Shown: piece by piece, positions 1 to 9,061 of the stretch
Layout of the letters: each line of letters begins with the position of its first letter
Position numbering within the stretch: position 1 is the stretch's first letter
Origin: an uncultured bacterium
GTDB lineage: Bacteria > Verrucomicrobiota > Kiritimatiellia > RFP12 > UBA1067
DNA length: 27,829 nt
Assembly (NCBI GenBank): GCA_902773475.1
Contig: CACYEO010000186.1
Coordinates: 1-27,829, forward strand
Direction: 5' to 3'
The notes under the pieces: generated by a model
What the model saw: only the letters and a program-made list of their open reading frames with translations
Told to the model about the DNA's origin: nothing
Databases searched by the model: none
Position numbers and translations under genes: made by a program

Positions 1-2148
1 CGCGCCGGTGTTCCATCCCGTGAAAATCCATCCTGCGCGTTCCGCCGAAGGCAGGCTGCCGTAAGGCCGGCCTACCGTGTACACCGCCTCGGACGCTGCA
101 GAGCCGAGCGTTCCGCCGTTGGGATCGAACACGACGCGCACGGTATCGGGCGCCCGTTCGGACACCGTAAACGCGAACGTCGCCACATTGTTGGATTCGT
201 CGGACTCCACCACCGTGCCGCCTGCGTCGAGGATGCAGCGATAGATGTATGCGCCAGGTGCGAGGTTCTGCAGTCCCGCCCAGTTCCAGCCGTTCCACCG
301 CCGCCCGGAACCGGCGGGAATCTTGTCGGATTCAGTCGCGTTGTAGATGCTGTAGGACAGCACCGAGCCTGACGAGGCGTCAAGCACTTCGTGCCGTATC
401 GTATAGTCGTTCGTTATGGCCGCCGCGCCCTGGTTTGCAAACGCGGCGTATAGATAAACGCTCTCGCCGGAGACGAAAGACGCCTTGCCGGAAGTTGCGC
501 CGGACGCCGCCGCGAGGAATACAGGCTCCGCCCATCCGGACGATGCCTGGAAAAGAAGATCCGGCTTCGCGTTTGCGTTGAAAAGGGCGAGATTGACGCC
601 CCACACGTTCGCCACGCTGCCGAACTCCCTCAGATATCCGCCTCCTCTGTAAATGACGATTTCCGCATTCGAAGACAGCGCCCGCAGCGTCACTGTGCGC
701 GTTTCCGATCCGAGCGTCCCCTTGGCCGCGGAAATCTCGTATGCGCCAGGCGCCGTTACGCGGAAAGAGTATATCCCGTTCGCGTCCGTGACGGCCGTCA
801 CCGTGCGCGAATTGCCGGACATGAACACTGTCGCCCCGGCGACGGGTCTGCCGGAAGAATCCGTCGCGCGGCCCGAGATAACGTCTCCGGCCTCGTACGG
901 ATTGACGTTGTAGACGACTTCGTCAAGCACGCTGTACCAATAGCCTGTCACGCCGTCCTCGTCTTCCATGAGCCTGTACCACAGATCGCCAGACCCGGTC
1001 CAGCCGCAGTTCATGTGCACATAAAGGCTGCCGTCCTTGTACCCGTAGCCGTCGAGCACGACCTCGTGCCCGCTGGAAGAACTCGATATTCCCACCGTGA
1101 CGGGCATCTTGGCGTCGATGCTCGCAAGAATCGCGTTCATGTGTTCTTCGCTGTTTTCCAGCGAGTACGCATGGCCGTAGTACGCGCAGGCCGACGCGTA
1201 TCGGAACCTTTCCCGCAACGCTTTCGCCGAAATCGTTCCGAAAGTGCCGGAACCGCCTGAAGACCAGGACATCTCGGACGCGACACCCACGTCGTAGAGC
1301 AGTTTGCCGAGCGCCTGGCGCTGCGTCTCGGTCCTGCACTCCGACGAGACAAGCGGCATGTTCGCCCAGTCGTAGCTTCCGCCCATCATCGTCTGGTACG
1401 AATCGGCCTTGTCGACGTAGCAGAGGTATTCGCCGGGAGTCACGTTCCATGAAGGCTCCGACCAATAGCGCATCACCTGCGCTATCGCAGTGGCAACGCA
1501 CCCGCACACGTAGTGTTCCGGAGTGTAGTAGTTGAACGCCTGGCCGCCGCCGAAAGAAGACTGTCCCCAGCGCGATTCCACGAGCGGAGCCACGCGGACG
1601 TCCGTGAGCGACGACTCCGACTCGAACGGACGCAGAGCCTCGCCGCCGCCCTTTTCCACGCGGTCTTCAAGCGCCGCCCACTCTTCCTTCGCAGTGACAA
1701 TGCGGAGCGGTTCCGCGGAGGTCGCCGACGGATCCGCCGCCATCTTCGGGCGCAGGGGCGAATTTGCCATCCTTATCTTCGCGTCCATGTCTTTGTACAG
1801 AATCGCGTAGAGCGGATTGCCCTCAGACGGATCGAACTCTCCGGAGCCGGAGAACGCGACAATCGGGCGCACGTTGTCGTCGCCCGCCGCGATCACGAAA
1901 CCGCCGCCCTCCATGTTCACCGCGTGAAAGAGAGCCTTTCCGTCCGCCCCGCGCACCGTGAGCGGGGTTTTGGCCCTGACATCTGCGGAGAATTTCGCGC
2001 CGAGCGCGCGCTGCGAACGCTTCGCCCAGTTGACGGCCGCGGTCTTCGCGGCGTCTGCGGTGGTTTCCGCAGCCCCGGCGGACTGCGCGGCGAGCGCGGC
2101 GGCTGCGGCCAGCGCAACGCGCGCGAGGAGTTTTTTCGTCATATTCAT
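1..2148 (-). CDS. Secreted C10-family (streptopain-like) cysteine peptidase with adhesive C-terminal modules, partial at left edge
   Basis: The frame stays open from ATG 2148 to the left edge (716 codons), so the C-terminus is missing. AAGGAAAGACG before the ATG serves as ribosome binding site. Residues 1 to about 27 form an Ala-rich Sec signal peptide. A propeptide-like segment carries GGGFVIAAGDDNVRPI, as in C10 pro-regions. The catalytic domain shows CGCVATAIAQVMRYW with Cys217 as nucleophile, YDWANMP, GHEVVLDGYGY with His361, and NCGWTGSGDLWY with Trp383; this is the MEROPS C10 pattern of streptopain and interpain. After it come a carboxypeptidase-regulatory-like beta domain (about 419-490), a CARDB-like domain ending in VVESDESNN (about 518-670) and the start of a Listeria-Bacteroides repeat (VVFDPNGGT from about 672). 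It lies 30 bases after the second CpaF ATPase, so it is probably the last gene seen of the pilus/kinase operon. A secreted or surface protease is likely; use of the Tad system for its export is only a guess. Confidence 0.88.
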   Translation of the reverse strand, partial: MNMTKKLLARVALAAAAALAAQSAGAAETTADAAKTAAVNWAKRSQRALGAKFSADVRAKTPLTVRGADGKALFHAVNMEGGGFVIAAGDDNVRPIVAFSGSGEFDPSEGNPLYAILYKDMDAKIRMANSPLRPKMAADPSATSAEPLRIVTAKEEWAALEDRVEKGGGEALRPFESESSLTDVRVAPLVESRWGQSSFGGGQAFNYYTPEHYVCGCVATAIAQVMRYWSEPSWNVTPGEYLCYVDKADSYQTMMGGSYDWANMPLVSSECRTETQRQALGKLLYDVGVASEMSWSSGGSGTFGTISAKALRERFRYASACAYYGHAYSLENSEEHMNAILASIDAKMPVTVGISSSSSGHEVVLDGYGYKDGSLYVHMNCGWTGSGDLWYRLMEDEDGVTGYWYSVLDEVVYNVNPYEAGDVISGRATDSSGRPVAGATVFMSGNSRTVTAVTDANGIYSFRVTAPGAYEISAAKGTLGSETRTVTLRALSSNAEIVIYRGGGYLREFGSVANVWGVNLALFNANAKPDLLFQASSGWAEPVFLAAASGATSGKASFVSGESVYLYAAFANQGAAAITNDYTIRHEVLDASSGSVLSYSIYNATESDKIPAGSGRRWNGWNWAGLQNLAPGAYIYRCILDAGGTVVESDESNNVATFAFTVSERAPDTVRVVFDPNGGTLGSAASEAVYTVGRPYGSLPSAERAGWIFTGWNTGA

Positions 2149-2178
2149 CGTCTTTCCTTTCTCTACCTGTTTTCCAGT

Positions 2179-3246
2179 TCAAAATTCTATGCCGTACGCG
2201 GCGGCCTCGGCAAGAAACGTGGGATCCGCGATTTTCGCGAAGCCGCCGCGGACCTTGCCGTCCGGCGAAACCGATTCCGTGCGCCACGCGCGCAGTTCCC
2301 GCACGCGGTATTCGCCGCCATCGAGCGGCAGGACTTCCGCCACGGACGCGATCTTGCGGGATCCGTCCGGCAGGCGTGCCGTGTGCACGATCGCGCCCAC
2401 CGCGCCCGCAACCTGTGCGCGCAGGGCGTACAGCGGGATTTCAATTCCGGACAGAAGCGCGCACGTCTCGAGCCTCCTCAAACAGTCCAACGGCGAATTC
2501 GCGTGGATCGTGCTCATCGAACCCGCGTGGCCGGTGTTCAACGCCTGGAGCAGGTCGAGAGCCTCTCCGCCGCGGATTTCGCCTATGACGATGCGGTCCG
2601 GACGCAGGCGCAGGGCGCTGCGGATCAAATCGCGCATGGTCGTTTCACCCTGTCCGTTCCTGTCGGCCTTTCTCGTTTCGAGAGGAACCACATGCCTCTG
2701 CTGCAGGCGAAGCTCCGACGCGTCTTCGATGACGATCACCCGTTCTCCTTCAGGAATGAACGACGACAGCGCATTCAGCACGGAAGTCTTTCCGGAACTC
2801 GTCGCGCCGGACACCACGATGTTCCTGCGCGCAAGCACAAGCCCCCGCAGCAGCCTGTACATGCCGTCGTCGAGGCTGCCGCATTCGAGAAGCCGTTCCA
2901 TCGTGAGCGCCTCTTTCGAAAACCTGCGGATGGACATCACCGTTCCGATGCGCGAAAGCGGCGGCAGGACGGCGTACACGCGGCTGCCGTCGGGAAGCCG
3001 CGCGTTCAGGCGCGGATGCGCTTCGTCGAGCGGACGGCCCACGGATCTCGCGATATTCGAGGCGGCCGCGCGCAAGGCGTTTTCGCTCACGAACTTCGCA
3101 TCGGTCTCCTCGATCTTCCCGCCGCGTTCTATGTACACGGAGTCTTTGCCGTTTATCATTATCTCCGAAACCGTTTCATCCGCGAGATACTTCCCGACCG
3201 GTTCCAGAAACAGCGCCAGAAACGAATTGTCGTTTGCGTCTGTCAT
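2179..3246 (-). CDS. Second CpaF/TadA-type secretion ATPase, without FHA domain
   Basis: 355 residues of the type II/IV secretion (PulE-VirB11) ATPase family, CpaF/TadA branch, acting as a cytoplasmic hexameric motor. Visible motifs: N-terminal SEIMINGKDSVYIERGGKI and ARLPDGSRV, Walker A GATSSGKTS at 147-155, Asp box VIEDASEL at 172-179, Walker B RIVIGEIRGGEALDLLQALN with Glu223, and His box GSMSTIHANSP near 242-252. The Walker A has Ala-Thr-Ser-Ser where the other ATPase in this locus has the usual GGTGSGKTT, but Lys153 and Thr154 are kept. Its ATG overlaps the kinase stop (ATGA at 3246-3243), so translation is coupled to the kinase. It lacks the N-terminal FHA and Pro-rich linker of the CpaF at 20002-21708. 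Two motors in one Tad locus may mean separate extension and retraction roles or a motor for a second platform; the sequence does not decide. Confidence 0.9.
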   Translation of the reverse strand: MTDANDNSFLALFLEPVGKYLADETVSEIMINGKDSVYIERGGKIEETDAKFVSENALRAAASNIARSVGRPLDEAHPRLNARLPDGSRVYAVLPPLSRIGTVMSIRRFSKEALTMERLLECGSLDDGMYRLLRGLVLARRNIVVSGATSSGKTSVLNALSSFIPEGERVIVIEDASELRLQQRHVVPLETRKADRNGQGETTMRDLIRSALRLRPDRIVIGEIRGGEALDLLQALNTGHAGSMSTIHANSPLDCLRRLETCALLSGIEIPLYALRAQVAGAVGAIVHTARLPDGSRKIASVAEVLPLDGGEYRVRELRAWRTESVSPDGKVRGGFAKIADPTFLAEAAAYGIEF

Positions 3247-6200
3247 TCAGCCCTCCCGTTTTTCCCGCCGCCGGAATATCTGCGGCGCAATTCTACGGCG
3301 CGTTCGCGCAGCCTGCGCTTCGCCCGTTCCTCCGGCCTGTCCGGCAGTGCGTCTATCGCGGCGCGCGAGCCTTTGGCCACTGCGGACGCGGTTGAAGCGA
3401 AGGCGGACGAAATGCCGTCCCCTATTCCGCTCTCCATCCATTTCCCGGGACCTGGAAGCATGAAATCCCTTCCGCGCTCCGGAACGAACTCTATTTCCAC
3501 GTCCTTGAATCCCGCGCGCCTGTACACGCAGCGGTGGGCGGCGCCGGGGACGGTTTCCGCGAATCCGCCCGAGGCGGTCTCCACGCCGTCTATCGCGCAC
3601 GACACGCCGTCTTCCAGCGCCGGAACCGAGGCCTTCACAGGAATTGGGGGAATCATGTCCTGCGAAACTGAAAACTCCCTTCCGTCGAAATCCGCCGGCA
3701 GGAACGCCCATTCGCAGCCGGGCGCCTCCACCCTGCGGGCAAGCCACCAGCCGTCGTCGGTCTCGTCCGCCGGAAGCCCGCAATCGAAAACCGCCGCCGC
3801 ACGCGCTCCGGGCGCAATCTTTCCGCCGGAAACTCCCCCCACCGACGTCGCGCACGGAACGGACAGCGTTTCATCGGTTTCGTTCACTATCCATCCCGCA
3901 GCCCGCCGGATGCATTCCCCGTATCGTTTTTCCAGTTCGCCCCGGCACTCGGCCGATACTGCGGCAAACGCCTCCCTGTTGATCCTGCTGTCGATAATGG
4001 CATGTACGCTTTCAAGCCGCTTCCTGCGCGTTTCCAGCGGCATGTCCTCCATCAGCCGCAGGCATTCAACGCGCAGCGCCTCGCCGCGCCTGCGGGCTTC
4101 CGCACTTTTCATCCGTGCGGCATATTCCCGCGTTTCGGAGAAACTCCCGGGGCCGCGCAGGACGGCGGCGGACTCCGGAACGACCTCGAAAGGCTCTTTC
4201 ACGCGCTCCCACCGGCCTTCCTCCCCGGCCTTGGAATATTCCGCAATCCACTGGCCGGAACGAACTTCGGCGGTCTCGCCGCCGCCGTAGGAAATCCCAT
4301 TGATGCAGCATGTCACGCCGTCTTCAAGCGCGGGTATCGACACCTTGCACTTCACAGGGGATTTCGGCATGGACTCGGGCATTATCGACACATCGTCTCT
4401 CCCGTCTATTTTTTCGCGCAGCATCCGGCATGGTTCGCATCCGGGACTCGTAAACGCCACAACGTCCGGTATCGCATTCGTGAACACGATCACTTCGGCC
4501 TTGAACGTCTTGGAGATTGGCCTTATCTCGCGGCCGAGCAGCCATACAGGACGGTCGGTCCTGTTGGCCACGCAGCAGACCGTCCACCTTCCGGCTTCAT
4601 CGATGGCGCGCTTCAATTCTTCGTAGCGAGGCGCGGAAAGCACGCCTTTTTTGAAATTGGTTTCAGCGATTGTTTCGGCAGCCTTCAAATGGCTGCGCCA
4701 TCTGGCTACGCTCTCCCTCGCACTGATGCGGCGTATCGCGTCGAGTTCGTTCCGGCACGCCGTTTCGACCGCATCCTCCCTGTCGCGCGCCTCGCGCGCC
4801 TTTTTCGCTGACGCCGCTTCGCCGGCCAAAGCCGCGAATTCGGGTTCGTCGAGGTATTTCTCCCACGCGGCGCGCCACTGCGCCAATCCCGCATCGGCGC
4901 GCCTCGCCGGTCCGTGGCCAGAATAGAGCGCGACGACCGCGTCGATTCCCGCACGCGCCTCCAGCGCCTTCGCAAGAATTTTGTTCCTCCGCTCCTTGCG
5001 CTCCTCGATCTTCCTTTTTCTGTCTTCCTCGGCCTTCCTGTTTGCCGTGTTCCGCTTCTCGAGTTCCTTCCTGGCTTCGGCCTCGGCCCTTTCGCGCGCC
5101 TCCCGCGCGCGCTTCAACGCACCGTCGCGCGCCGCCTCGATCTTCTTTTCGAAATCCCCGGCGACGGCGGCCTCGACACCCGGCTTCCCGCCGCCGCCCC
5201 ATTCGGCGAGCCATGCATCGCGCTTGCGGTCGCATGCGGCGAGCGCAGCGTCGAAAGCCTCGCCGTATCCGCTCAGCTCGCCGTAGTGCAGGACTATGTT
5301 GCAGGCCTCGTTAGTCGCGGAATTTCTGTTCCTGTCCGACTCCGCCGCGAGCAGTTCCGCCTCTTCGGCCGCCTTCTTCAAAGCGCTCTCCTCGCGCCAG
5401 TTCTTGAACGATCTCCACGCCGAGACGGCGGGATCGCGCAGAAACAGCACGGCGACAAAGCACAGCAGCCCGGCGGCGCAGAACGCGGCGGTCCTCGCCG
5501 GGAACGCCGCCTTCGGGCGCGCGGCGCGGCGGGCCGGCGCAAACGGGCCGGAAGGCGGAGTGCGGCCGTGCGGCGCGGGGATGCGCTGCGCGGGGACGCG
5601 CCGCCCTGCATGGCGGCGCTCAGGCGCAATGCCGCCGTTCCGTGCGGGAGCAGGCTGCACGACGGCGGCAGGAACCGTGCCGCGGCGGAACGCGCAGGCG
5701 TCCTCCGCCTCCTCGATCTCTATAAGGCGGCGCTCGACTTCCGCCGCGCTCGAAATTCGCAGCGCGGCGTCCGGTTCGGTCATACCGCGCAGAAGTTTCA
5801 GCACCGCGGCATCGCCAGGCGCGGACAGCGCGCTGAAATCCGGGGGCTCGCGCGCGGCAGAGCGCCTGATGAACGCTTCCACGCCTCTCTTGCCTGTCGG
5901 GAGCCTGCCGTAGCCGCTTTTGCCGGTAAGCGATTCGTACAGGCAAAGCCCCAGCGCGTAGATATCCATCCGCGAATCGCCGCGCTCGCTGCCGGACACT
6001 ATTTCCGGCGGCATGTAGTCGAGCGTCCCCGGAACCGAATCGGTCGTCACCGTTCCGTCCGCGTCGCGGACTATCCCGAAATCCATTATCTTGCATCCGT
6101 CCGGATCTTTTTCGGGATAGTAGAGGTTGGACGGCTTTATGTCGCGGTGGTACACGTGCTTCGCGTGCAGTATGGAAAGTCCGTGCGCGTAGCAGGCGAA

Positions 6201-7415
6201 CGCCCGCAGCACGTCCTTGCGCGGGAGCGGGCCGCGCCGCGCGCGGGTCATGGCGTCGCGGAGCGAACTTCCGGGCATCCCGGGCAGAAAATCCATCACT
6301 AGGAACGACTGCACGCCCGAGGCCGCCGACATCTCGAAGAAATCGAGCAGCCTGACGAAGTGCGGATCGTCGAACCGCTCCATCGTCCTGGCCTCGCGTT
6401 TGAACCTGTCGCCGTACTCCGGGCGGAGAAGCCGTTTTACCGCCACGATCTTTCCGTCTTCGAGCCGTTTCGCCTTGCAGACCTCGCCGAAGCCGCCGCG
6501 TCCTACGGTCTTGAGCATCCTGTAGCGCGTACGCCCGCGGCTGTATTCGCGGAATTTCACGCCGTGCAGCGCGGAGCGGAACTCCGCCGCACTCTGAAAC
6601 CTGTCCAGCGGGTCCGGAGCCAGCGCTCGCAAGATCACCGGACACGCGCCGTCGAGCATTGCGTCGAGCGCGGCGGAGTCCACCGAAACAGCGCCGTCCG
6701 AACTCCACCGCTCCATGAAAGCGAACTCCGGCGACGCGCCGGACTTGCGCGCCGCGTAAGGGAGGCGGCCTGTCAGCATCTTGTTGAGGACGACTCCGGC
6801 CGCAAACACGTCGCTTCTGAAATCTCCGGCGAACGAGGCCTCCCTGAATTCAGGCGCCATGTAATCGAAAGTCCCCGCAAACTGCCCGCTTTCCCCGGTT
6901 CCGTGCGGGACGGCAGTCTCGAAGTCTATCAAGGCGATTCCGCCGTCCGTCCTCACAAAAATGTTGCCCGGCTTTATGTCGCGGTGGACAATCCCCGCCG
7001 CATGGACGGCGGAAAGCCCCGCCAGCACAGAGTCGAACGCCGGAAGCGCCCAATCTGCATCCATCCCGCATCGAGAGGACGCGATCCATTCTTCAAGCGT
7101 AGAGCCTTCCAGATATTCGGTGGCCAGGATGTACACCGGGCGGCCCGCATCGCTCGCGCGCAGCAGGCCGTAGTATTTTACGACGTCCGGCCGGTCCAGA
7201 CCGGACAGCGCGGCGGCCACCGACGACATGCGCGCGAACGCGGCGCCGTCTTCGTCGAAATCGGCCGGCATCACCTTCACTGCAGCCTTCATCCCCGGCG
7301 AAAGACCGGGAAGCGCGGCGTCCACGCACTCGCCGAGCCACACCGCGCCCTGCCGCCCGTTCCCGTGCAGCCGTTGCAACAGCCTGAAGCCGCCTATGGA
7401 GCCGCCGCCGTTCAT
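3243..7415 (-). CDS. Transmembrane tandem Ser/Thr protein kinase with coiled coil and PEGA-like repeats
   Basis: 1390 residues with two complete Hanks-type kinase domains. Kinase 1 (about 8-290) has HGNGRQGAVWLG, Lys47, HRDIKPGN at 144-151 and GTFDYMAPE, but its DFG is DFE (164-166). Kinase 2 (about 297-566) has GRGGFGEV, Lys327, HRDIKPSN at 423-430, DFG at 445-447 and GTLDYMPPE. A Pro/Arg-rich linker leads to one membrane span (about 641-660). Beyond it come a charged coiled coil (about 750-830) and two PEGA-like beta modules (about 943-1090 and 1173-1330), predicted outside the inner membrane. It probably phosphorylates threonines read by the FHA proteins of this locus, opposed by the PP2C encoded just upstream. 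ATGA overlaps with both the phosphatase gene (7415-7412) and the next ATPase gene indicate one translation-coupled unit. The extracytoplasmic modules also occur in the protein at the right edge. Partner and substrate assignment is inference. Confidence 0.92.
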   Translation of the reverse strand: MNGGGSIGGFRLLQRLHGNGRQGAVWLGECVDAALPGLSPGMKAAVKVMPADFDEDGAAFARMSSVAAALSGLDRPDVVKYYGLLRASDAGRPVYILATEYLEGSTLEEWIASSRCGMDADWALPAFDSVLAGLSAVHAAGIVHRDIKPGNIFVRTDGGIALIDFETAVPHGTGESGQFAGTFDYMAPEFREASFAGDFRSDVFAAGVVLNKMLTGRLPYAARKSGASPEFAFMERWSSDGAVSVDSAALDAMLDGACPVILRALAPDPLDRFQSAAEFRSALHGVKFREYSRGRTRYRMLKTVGRGGFGEVCKAKRLEDGKIVAVKRLLRPEYGDRFKREARTMERFDDPHFVRLLDFFEMSAASGVQSFLVMDFLPGMPGSSLRDAMTRARRGPLPRKDVLRAFACYAHGLSILHAKHVYHRDIKPSNLYYPEKDPDGCKIMDFGIVRDADGTVTTDSVPGTLDYMPPEIVSGSERGDSRMDIYALGLCLYESLTGKSGYGRLPTGKRGVEAFIRRSAAREPPDFSALSAPGDAAVLKLLRGMTEPDAALRISSAAEVERRLIEIEEAEDACAFRRGTVPAAVVQPAPARNGGIAPERRHAGRRVPAQRIPAPHGRTPPSGPFAPARRAARPKAAFPARTAAFCAAGLLCFVAVLFLRDPAVSAWRSFKNWREESALKKAAEEAELLAAESDRNRNSATNEACNIVLHYGELSGYGEAFDAALAACDRKRDAWLAEWGGGGKPGVEAAVAGDFEKKIEAARDGALKRAREARERAEAEARKELEKRNTANRKAEEDRKRKIEERKERRNKILAKALEARAGIDAVVALYSGHGPARRADAGLAQWRAAWEKYLDEPEFAALAGEAASAKKAREARDREDAVETACRNELDAIRRISARESVARWRSHLKAAETIAETNFKKGVLSAPRYEELKRAIDEAGRWTVCCVANRTDRPVWLLGREIRPISKTFKAEVIVFTNAIPDVVAFTSPGCEPCRMLREKIDGRDDVSIMPESMPKSPVKCKVSIPALEDGVTCCINGISYGGGETAEVRSGQWIAEYSKAGEEGRWERVKEPFEVVPESAAVLRGPGSFSETREYAARMKSAEARRRGEALRVECLRLMEDMPLETRRKRLESVHAIIDSRINREAFAAVSAECRGELEKRYGECIRRAAGWIVNETDETLSVPCATSVGGVSGGKIAPGARAAAVFDCGLPADETDDGWWLARRVEAPGCEWAFLPADFDGREFSVSQDMIPPIPVKASVPALEDGVSCAIDGVETASGGFAETVPGAAHRCVYRRAGFKDVEIEFVPERGRDFMLPGPGKWMESGIGDGISSAFASTASAVAKGSRAAIDALPDRPEERAKRRLRERAVELRRRYSGGGKNGRAE

Positions 7416-9061
7416 CTGCGGCCTCCCGCGCCTATCTTCGCGATATCTTCCTTCAAGGCTTTCAATATCGCGAGGGCGGCTTCATGTTCGTATGCGACCC
7501 TGCCTTTCGAGTCTTCGCCGACTATGCGATTCCATGCCTCATCTTCCGCTTTGGCGGTAAGCTTCCCGCGCAATTCCGGGTGCTTGCCCAGACAGTCCCA
7601 TTTCAAGTTCACGAATATGCATTCCGCGTACTCTTCGTCGCTTGCACCGTACCTGGCGCCCTTTGCGAGAAAAGCAAGTCCGGCGTCGCCCTGGACAAAA
7701 TTCCTGAGTTTCTTTGCCGCCGTCGGAGAAGGCGTGCTTGCGGCATCCACTTTCGCGGGAGACGCCGGAGATTCCGCAACGGATGCGAAGGGAGCGGGAA
7801 TGGCGGACGGCGGCGGCGCAGGACGCGCGGGCGGAGGAGCGGACCGACGCTCCGGCGGTGGTGGCGTCTGCCGCTCCGGCGGTGGAGGCTGCGCCTTGAC
7901 GGAATGCTCCGGCGCGGGCGATGCCGTTTCCGCGCCGGATGGAGATTCCGCCGTCGCTGCGGCATGCCGCTGTTTCGCAAACGCAAACACGACCGCAGCG
8001 GCAAGCAGCAAAAGACTCGCGCAAAGAGACATCTTGAACAAAGACACGGGAATCATTCGCCGGCGGCGGCTGCGCGCACCCCTCTCCAGAATCAACGTCC
8101 GCATATCCGGAACCGAATCATCCCTGGGGGCGGAGCAAGGCGCTGCGGCCGTACGCTCCTGAAATCCGGAAACGTCCACTGCGGTTTCCGCATCGCCTGC
8201 GGTTTCCGTTCCGGCAGTCGTTTCCGCCGTGTCGGAATCGAATTCGCTTCCGCTGGAGCCTTGGAAATCCAGCGGCGCCGGCGGGGCGGGGGGCAGCGGC
8301 TGCGGCAGCGCTCCCGCGTGTATCGCAACCACCGTTATGTTGTCCGTTCCGCCGGCCTCGTTCGCGGCGGCCACAAGGTTTCCGGCGGCAGCCTCTGAAT
8401 CGCCCTTGGCGGACGCGACAATTTTGCGGATACTCTTGTCCGGAATCATTTTGGAAAGCCCGTCAGAGCATATAACTATCCAATCGCCTTCCGCCACATC
8501 GAACGGGGTGATTTCGGTCTGCACCGTCTTTTCCACGCCGACAGCGCGCAGTATCACACCGCGCAGCGCGGGGTTCAGCTCGTTTTCATCCTTCACCCCG
8601 GCAAGCTCGGCCGCCGAATGGTCGCGCGTTATCTGCTCTATCGATCTTCCGCGGATTCTATACACGCGGCTGTCCCCCGCGTGCATGGCGATCGCTGACG
8701 ACGGCGCGGTCGCGTCGAACGCGACTCCGGCGAAAGTCGCCCCGCATGTCCTCAGTCCGTTGCGGCGCGTCCGTGCGAATATCCAGCCGGACGCGGCGGA
8801 CAGCGCGGCGGACACTGCGGCGGCGGTTTCCGCCGCCGCCCGGCCGCTGCCCTCCGGCGCGGCAAGCGCCGCGACAGCGCCGGACACCGTGCGGACTACG
8901 GCGGAAGACGCGATCTCTCCGTCGTCTCCGCCGCCCATGCCGTCGGAGACACACCATATCCCGGCATCCGGAAACGCGCCATACGCATCTTCGTTGTTTT
9001 TCCGCTTGCGTCCCACGTCCGACAGCGCCGCGGCAGAAAGCCATGCAAATGCGCCGCTCAC
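7412..9061 (-). CDS. PP2C-family Ser/Thr phosphatase with membrane anchor and Pro-rich outer linker
   Basis: 549 residues starting at GTG 9061, which overlaps the previous stop (GTGA). The N-terminal PP2C/PPM domain (about 8-250) shows the metal-binding motifs NNEDAYG (Glu24, Asp25), SDGMGGGDDGE (Asp40), HAGDSRVYRIRG (129-130), TRDHS, ICSDGLSKMI (199-201) and GGTDNITVVAI (238-241). All aspartates needed for Mn/Mg catalysis appear present. A Thr/Ser/Glu-rich linker follows, then a membrane span at about 340-362, a Pro-rich stretch with PPPPERQTPPPPERR, and a C-terminal domain of about 120 residues that I do not recognise, probably periplasmic. The pairing with the kinase next door mirrors kinase/phosphatase pairs in other phosphothreonine pathways, such as PpkA/PppA of type VI secretion. 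Its likely job is to reset FHA ligands. Confidence 0.9.
   Translation of the reverse strand: MSGAFAWLSAAALSDVGRKRKNNEDAYGAFPDAGIWCVSDGMGGGDDGEIASSAVVRTVSGAVAALAAPEGSGRAAAETAAAVSAALSAASGWIFARTRRNGLRTCGATFAGVAFDATAPSSAIAMHAGDSRVYRIRGRSIEQITRDHSAAELAGVKDENELNPALRGVILRAVGVEKTVQTEITPFDVAEGDWIVICSDGLSKMIPDKSIRKIVASAKGDSEAAAGNLVAAANEAGGTDNITVVAIHAGALPQPLPPAPPAPLDFQGSSGSEFDSDTAETTAGTETAGDAETAVDVSGFQERTAAAPCSAPRDDSVPDMRTLILERGARSRRRRMIPVSLFKMSLCASLLLLAAAVVFAFAKQRHAAATAESPSGAETASPAPEHSVKAQPPPPERQTPPPPERRSAPPPARPAPPPSAIPAPFASVAESPASPAKVDAASTPSPTAAKKLRNFVQGDAGLAFLAKGARYGASDEEYAECIFVNLKWDCLGKHPELRGKLTAKAEDEAWNRIVGEDSKGRVAYEHEAALAILKALKEDIAKIGAGGRR

Noticed and set aside
1513..4290. Very long plus-strand open frame (925 codons), with similar ones at 6360-8162, 10659-12734 and 21580-23328.
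   Set aside because: They lie opposite clear minus-strand genes (peptidase, ATPase, kinase, phosphatase, TadG, TadE, secretin), are rich in Arg/Ala/His with no domain pattern, and arise from high GC third positions.
7800..7930. Pro-rich short repeats in the phosphatase gene as a DNA repeat element.
   Set aside because: They are low-complexity coding sequence for a Pro-rich stalk, not a separate repeat or array.
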